Positions 8,279 to 12,279 of a DNA stretch of 12,279 bases are shown here, in pieces. The notes beneath the pieces were generated by a model, which was given only the letters and a program-made list of their open reading frames with translations, was not told the origin of the DNA and did not search any database. Source of the stretch: Acanthamoeba lenticulata (taxonomy: Eukaryota > Discosea > Longamoebia > Acanthamoebidae); the NCBI GenBank assembly GCA_002179805.1, contig NAVB01003271.1, forward strand, positions 1 through 12,279, in the 5' to 3' direction. Position 1 is the stretch's first letter; the number at the start of each line of letters is the position of its first letter. The translations under genes were made by a program, and so were the position numbers.

Positions 8279-8939
8279 ATGAGCTTCATGCAGAACCTTT
8301 TCGGCTTCGGTGACGCCCAGAAGGCGCACCAGCAATTCTACGACCCGCAGTACCAGCCCCATCACAGCTCCTTGACCCATGAGGGTATGTTCAAACATTC
8401 GGCTGTCCTTCAACCTTCGTCGGTCCTTCGTCGCATGAGCGCGCTACAAGGGAGCACACTTTAACTTCCTGTTCCTTTTCCTGCGTGGCAGTGATCGCGG
8501 CGGCTGCTGGCTTTGAAGCAATGAAGGCCTATGAAAGTCACGTCGCACAGAACGGCCAGCCGGCATCGCACCAGCTCCTTCATGAAGGAGCTCCTAGCTG
8601 GCTTCGCCGCTGCTGAGGTGGACAAGCAGTTCGAAACCAAGGGACTCAACTGGCTGGACCGCCACCGCGCAAAGCAGATGGCCATCGAGCAGGCTCATCA
8701 CGTACGTTTCTTCTCTTCCTTTCGAGTTCGGTGGTATTCAAACATTGAACTGGCTGGAGGTTTGCCATCAACAGCTCGCCGATCAGAGGTACGGCGGGCC
8801 GCCCAGCGGCACAGGCTTTTACCAGCAGCCCGGAGGAGGATGGGAACAGCAGCCGCAGCAACAAGGTGGCGGTTGGGGGCAGCCGCCGCCTCAACAAGGA
8901 GGAGGCTGGAGCCAGCAGCAGCAGTACTACGGCTACTGA
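8279..8939 (+). CDS. CipC-like protein (DUF3759 family), frame broken in exon 2
   Basis: Exons: 8279-8384, 8492-8701 and 8775-8939, all with GT-AG borders. Exon 1 encodes MSFMQNLFGFGDAQKAHQQF. Splicing gives THEVIAAAAGFEAMKAYESH, then KELLAGFAAAEVDKQFETKG and QAHHLADQRYGG. This order (short GF.DA..AHQ N terminus, HE.IA.AA.FEAMK, GFAAAEVDK.ETKG, HRAK motif) is that of the CipC/DUF3759 proteins, named for a concanamycin-induced fungal protein and of unknown biochemical role. The C terminus has three GGGW units in a Gln/Pro-rich tail ending YYGY. The exons total 481 nt, one more than a multiple of three. The first frame stops at TGA 8614-8616 after 76 residues, while homology resumes in the other frame at about 8582. 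No intron can repair it. The switch lies at a 20-bp palindrome (8573-8592). It may be a young pseudogene allele, an assembly error or, less likely, a recoding site. Family identification is confident; intactness is not. Confidence 0.82.
8385..8491 (+). other. Intron 1 of the CipC-like gene
   Basis: This 107-nt intron has donor GTATGT and acceptor GGCAG. It splits the Val codon of HEVIAAAAG, which restores the family motif. It shares TTCAAACATT (8390-8399) with intron 2 of the same gene. Confidence 0.8.
8573..8592. repeat. Perfect 20-bp palindrome at the CipC frameshift
   Basis: The sequence from AGCTCCTTCA to TGAAGGAGCT equals its own reverse complement over all 20 bases; the flanking bases 8572 and 8593 do not pair. 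It lies exactly where the CipC reading frame changes. Removing the four bases CTCC at 8575-8578 would both destroy the palindrome and restore the frame with the spacing expected of the family. Confidence 0.95.
8702..8774 (+). other. Intron 2 of the CipC-like gene
   Basis: This 73-nt phase-0 intron has donor GTACGT and acceptor AACAG. It contains an 11-bp copy (AACTGGCTGGA, 8747-8757) of the exon segment encoding NWLD (8648-8658). Confidence 0.75.
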
Positions 8940-8983
8940 GAGGCCTGCTGAAGGATAAACAACATTGAAAAAGTAAAGACACT
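8940..8983. other. 44-bp spacer between convergent stop codons
   Basis: The CipC-like gene (plus) ends at 8939 and the minus-strand gene ends at 8984. No AATAAA is seen on either strand in the spacer; an ATAAAC variant lies on the plus strand near 8954. Both 3' untranslated regions must therefore run into the opposing gene or be extremely short. Confidence 0.7.
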
Positions 8984-11900
8984 TCACTCGTACTTCGTGA
9001 CGATTTGGAGGTGGGGGAGGCCGGGCACGGCAGGCAGGCGGTCTCGCGGCGGCAGGTCTTCGGCGGACGCGTCCGGAGACTGTAGCACCACCGTCAGGGC
9101 ATGCACGCCGGCCTGCTGTGCGATGTACTGCGCGTAGCGCCGGACCAGCGCCTCTTCGTCAAACGGCAGCGACCCCACCGCGTCCGGCCCGCCCTCGAGG
9201 AGCCGCTCCTGCGCGCCCGTGATTGCGGTCAGTCTCGGTCAAGCGATGCGCATGTGCAACATGTGCGCACCTTGAAGTGGGTGCCGAGGGCGATCAGGTT
9301 GCGCATGTGCGGGCGCATCGCTGGGTCAGCGGCGAGCTGGCTGCGCAGCGCCTTGATGGGTTCCTCCCGGAAGCGCCACGCGCTCGCCGTCGCGCTGTCC
9401 TCGTCCTCGTCCTCCTTCTCCACGCCCGTCTGGTCGAGCTTCTCTTCCTGCTCCTTGTTTTCTTCTTCCACTTCATGCTCCTCGTCTTCGCCAGAGCTGT
9501 CGACAAGGAGCGGCAGCAGGACGTCGAGCATGCGCTGCGCCCACGCGGGCCGCCGGTCCGTCGGCCACCGGCACACGGTGACCGTCAACAACCAGCGCCC
9601 CTTGAGCGTGATCGTCCCGCCGTGCCGGCTCCAGGTCCAGGGCGACGGCGCGCGCCGCGCGGCCTCGGCGATGCGCGCGATGAGGTGCCGCAGATAGGCC
9701 GTCCGCGCGTGTGTGGCGCCCCCGGCCGCGGCCGTCACCGCCGACCGCACGCGGACCACTTCGCGAAGCGACCAGCTCAGGCGCCTGCCGGTGTCGGCAT
9801 GGATCCGGAACCGCCGCGGCGGGACGTCGGCCGCCCCCGACGGCGGGGCGACGACGTGCTTGCACCACCAGCGGGACATGTCGTCGACGGCGGCCGCGAG
9901 CGAGGCCGGATCCGGCGACAGCGGCCAATGAGCAGCGATCGCCTGGGCGGGCTCCGGGCGCATGAGCCACGAGGCCCACAGGCTGGCGCCTTTGGCCGGC
10001 GCGACGGGCCACACGGCGGCAGCGGCGAGCTTGCAGTAGCGCCGCACGAGCGCGCGGTTGCACATGGCCCAGGCCGTGCTTTTGCCGTCGCTCGGGCTGA
10101 TTGCCTTCAGGTACCTGAATCGTGCGTGCGCGCGCGCGCCGTGTCAGCAACACGACACGACACACACGCGCGTGTGCGGCGGTCCGGATGGTGGGACGGA
10201 CCGGGAAAAGAGGCGCGGCAGGACACGGAACGTCAAGTAGGTGGCGTGCTCGGTCGCGAGGTCGTGGAGCGCACAGGCGATGGCCTTGAAGAGCTGCGAC
10301 AGGTCTTCCGCAAACTGGCGGTCGGCCAGGGCCTGAGTACAGGGCAACAAGTTGTCACTTTTTCCGCACGCGCGCGTGTGTGCGTGAGCGTGTGGGCGCG
10401 TGTGGGCGTACGAGGAACGTCAGGTCGGGCCCGTCGGGGCTCGATCCGGGGTCGTACAGGAAGCTCATGACGTGGGTCACGAGCTCCAGCGGCAGCTGCG
10501 CAAAGGCCGAGTCCGGCTGCCGGAGGGCCGCCCACAGAACCAGCGCGCGCCTTTTCTGCACACGCCCCCTCCGCGATGAGCTCTCGCGCGCGTGTGTCAT
10601 CCGCGCGTGTGTCGTGTGCGTGTGCGCGTGTGCGTACAGAATAGTCGGCGCGCATGGTGGCACGATGCTGGCGGAAGTTCTGTGATTGCAAACGTCAGAC
10701 GACGCCTTCATGAAGATGACGATGAAGAAGAAGAAGAAGACGCACGAGCAGGAAGTGGCCAAACTTGTCGAGCCCGACAGAGATCAGCGGGTGGTGTTCG
10801 CGGCCGGTCGTGCGCTCGCCCGAGATCCACGCGATGCGGCACGAGAGACTCGAGGCGCAGACATGGTGGCAGTGCGGGTCCGGTCTTGACCGGTCCTGGC
10901 TCACCCGCTCGCTCGCGTTGCACGGCGCACACATGCGCCGCGGGAAGAGGGCGCGCCCCCAGAGGGCCGCATGGCACAGCAGCGAGACCGCCAGCGTGCG
11001 CCAGCCCTCCTTGCTGCGGGCCACCGCCACCACGTGCGGCGGGTAGCTGTGTGTGCGCGCGCGTGTCTTGTTTGTGAGACAACCGCACACACACGCGCGC
11101 GTGCGGGAGAGCTGTTCGAACGCACCACGCGCGAAAGGCGGCACGCGCGGCCTGCAGCGTGGCGGCTGGCACGCTGGTCTCCGCAGGCAAGACGGGGCCG
11201 GCGTCGTCATGCGGGGCCAGCACAAAGTTCCACGCGTCGTCGTTGAGCGCCTCCGCGCCGCTCCCTTTGGTGGTGCATCCACGCCAGCGTTGTTCAAGTG
11301 TCGTGTCGTGTCGTCTGTCACGGGAGTCGTTTCCATGCGCGCACGAGATGGCCGGGGGGGGGGATGAGGCGTACCGCGCAGGACGGAGGACACGGCGAGA
11401 AAGGCGGGGAAGAGGGCCTGCTTGAACTCGAGCCGTGTCTCGACCCTGGCGGTTTGGTGCCCGCGATCAGAGATGACGAGAAAGCAAGACGCACGCACAC
11501 CGCGCGCACACGCGCGCATAAGGAAGAACAAAGGGAGAGCCCTACCCGGGGAGGGACACGTCCGACGGGTTGGCGGGCCGCTCGATAAACCAGTCGCCCG
11601 AATTATGCACAAACTCTCTTGCGTGCATTCCGACCTGCAGCACACACGCACGCTCGCACGCACGCGCGTGTGCGGTGAGGATTTCATGGATGGCGCCCAC
11701 GCGTGCTGTCTACAGCGCGCGCGTACCCAGGAGAGGCCGGAGTTGTGCTTCGAGTGGGCGGCCAGGGCATCGAGCACGAGGCCCTTCCACTTCTGCATGC
11801 GCTCCGAGTTCTCGGCCAGCGCGAGGCAATACACGTCCGCGAGCGCCACGATGCACTCGTCCCCTGCACGCGCGTGTGCGGTGCGCGTGTGCGGTGAACA

Positions 11901-12279
11901 ACACGAAGCGCGACGATGCAGGGGAGGCGAAGAGGGCGCGGACCGGACAAGGACAAGACGCCGGGAGGACACATCAGCAGGCGGGCCTTGCGCGGGGGCT
12001 TCACCCGCTCTACACTGAAGTTTTTAAAAACTCAGAAAAATGAATGATAAAAAATGAAAAATAAACAATAAAATAAAAGTAAAAAATGACAAAAAGAACA
12101 TAATAAAAAGAAGAAAAATGTGAAACGTACGCTGTGTTGGAGGGACGAGCGGCACCGACAAGCACGACGTGCGGGTCGGCGCCGCCGCGGGCCATCAGCG
12201 TGATGGGAACGGCGCGCGCCTCGGCGGCCTGGCCGCCGTATTCCTTTGCGGACCCGGGCGGGCAGCAGTGCACGTGCAC
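8984..12279 (-). CDS. Unrecognised multi-exon protein with Cys/His cluster, F-box-like segment and LeuRS-like C terminus (5' partial)
   Basis: Read on the minus strand, exons are 12279-12131 (open at the edge), 12014-11971, 11863-11727, 11634-11546, 11445-11375, 11264-11126, 11046-10746, 10679-10638, 10555-10412, 10332-10232, 10114-9271 and 9208-8984 (TGA at 8986-8984). All have GT-AG borders and the phases agree at all 11 junctions, giving 761 residues. Exon 2 could instead end at 11944. Residues 249-279 (CAPC...HCHHVC...C) look like a zinc site. QLPLELVTHVMSFL (about 345-358) resembles an F-box start. Residues about 415-470 (SLWASWL...AHWPLSPDP), an acidic insert at 605-646, and a tail with HMRNL...HFKERL...LPFDEEALVRRYAQYI resemble, by eye, the anticodon-binding and C-terminal parts of archaeal/eukaryotic leucyl-tRNA synthetase. 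No KMSKS loop is seen and the catalytic part would lie upstream or be absent. The gene model is well supported; function is unknown. Confidence 0.72.
10121..10178. repeat. Alternating purine-pyrimidine tract, intron before exon 11 of the minus-strand gene
   Basis: GTGCGTGCGCGCGCG and ACACACACGCGCGTGTG blocks fill much of the intron at 10115-10231. It starts a few bases from the acceptor of the long exon on the minus strand. Such alternating runs are Z-DNA-prone. Confidence 0.8.
10366..10410. repeat. Alternating purine-pyrimidine tract, intron of the minus-strand gene
   Basis: A GCACGCGCGCGTGTGTGCG-type tract lies in the intron at 10333-10411, next to the GTACGC donor (minus sense). Confidence 0.8.
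10584..10637. repeat. Alternating purine-pyrimidine tract, intron of the minus-strand gene
   Basis: Several GCGCGTGTG units fill most of the intron at 10556-10637, up to the GTACGC donor of the 42-nt exon. Confidence 0.8.
11048..11105. repeat. Inverted repeat of alternating CG/CA tract in a 79-nt intron
   Basis: Within the intron at 11047-11125, CGCGCGCGTGT (11056-11066) is the exact reverse complement of ACACGCGCGCG (11091-11101). The arms are 11 bp with a 24-nt loop, so the intron can fold on itself and bring donor and acceptor together. Confidence 0.85.
11491..11519. repeat. Alternating purine-pyrimidine tract, intron of the minus-strand gene
   Basis: A GCACGCACACCGCGCGCACA-type run lies in the intron at 11446-11545. 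Confidence 0.75.
11640..11675. repeat. Alternating purine-pyrimidine tract next to a splice acceptor
   Basis: A CACACACGCACGC...GCGCGTGTG tract lies in the intron at 11635-11726 and touches the CTGCAG acceptor (minus sense) of exon 4. Confidence 0.8.
11866..11893. repeat. Alternating purine-pyrimidine tract next to a splice acceptor
   Basis: GCACGCGCGTGTGCGGTGCG and related bases in the intron 11864-11970 run into the GTGCAG acceptor (minus sense) of exon 3. Confidence 0.8.
12015..12130 (-). other. AT-rich intron of the minus-strand gene
   Basis: This 116-nt intron has donor GTACGT and acceptor CTTCAG (minus sense). Between about 12021 and 12124 it is almost pure A/T, unlike all other introns of this gene, which are CA/CG-rich. 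Splicing completes an Ala codon and keeps the frame. Confidence 0.75.

Noticed and set aside
8537..8550. A 14-nt GT...AG stretch as a tiny intron that would repair the CipC frame
   Set aside because: It is far too short to splice and its removal does not restore the frame (the total would still not be a multiple of three).
10355..10411. Ending the minus-strand gene at the in-frame stop at 10355
   Set aside because: A good GTACGC donor at 10411 and a CTCAG acceptor at 10333 join the frame to the next exon in phase. This reading is kept as a minor alternative only.
9223..10470. 415-codon open frame on the plus strand opposite the minus-strand gene
   Set aside because: It reads across minus-strand introns, yields low-complexity Arg/Ala/Pro sequence and has no family features. 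The minus-strand exons agree in phase at every junction.
1..12279. CRISPR arrays, insertion sequences, tRNA or rRNA genes, prokaryotic operons
   Set aside because: No regularly spaced repeats, terminal inverted repeats with a transposase, cloverleaf or rRNA core sequences were seen. The gene structure is eukaryotic.

Overview
The window reads as nuclear DNA of a GC-rich, intron-rich unicellular eukaryote. The genes are broken by short GT-AG introns of about 70-180 nt whose phases agree. Exons are strongly GC-biased and several introns are AT-rich. There are AATAAA and TATA-like signals, and no Shine-Dalgarno or operon organisation. A class-3 lipase gene, a CipC-type gene with a glycine/tryptophan-rich tail and a giant coiled-coil protein in a compact locus fit an Acanthamoeba-like amoebozoan best. 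That assignment is inference; no marker gene fixes the species.

Layout: (1) 1-3555, plus strand, the 3' end of a very long coiled-coil protein gene (5' end outside the window, one intron seen). (2) 3556-4090, an intergenic stretch with a GT microsatellite, a dense G-run cluster and the probable leader of the next gene. (3) 4091-7952, plus strand, a seven-exon gene for a 1034-residue class-3 (alpha/beta hydrolase) lipase. It has a long charged N-terminal extension and a roughly 160-residue low-complexity insertion inside the catalytic domain; the Ser-Asp-His triad is intact. (4) 7953-8278, an intergenic region with a poly(A) signal and the promoter of the next gene. (5) 8279-8939, plus strand, a three-exon CipC-like (DUF3759) gene whose frame is broken in exon 2 exactly at a perfect 20-bp palindrome. 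(6) 8984-12279, minus strand, a 12-exon gene (5' end outside the window) for an unrecognised protein of at least 761 residues. It carries a Cys/His cluster, an F-box-like segment and a C-terminal third that resembles the tail of archaeal/eukaryotic leucyl-tRNA synthetase. It converges on the CipC gene with only 44 bp between the stop codons.

The genes do not form an obvious pathway; they look like ordinary neighbours in a dense genome. The most interesting points are the CipC frameshift at a palindrome (the expected footprint of a quasi-palindrome template switch), the repeat-rich exon inserted in the lipase fold, the odd domain mixture of the minus-strand gene, and the alternating purine-pyrimidine (CA/CG) tracts that sit in most of that gene's introns.
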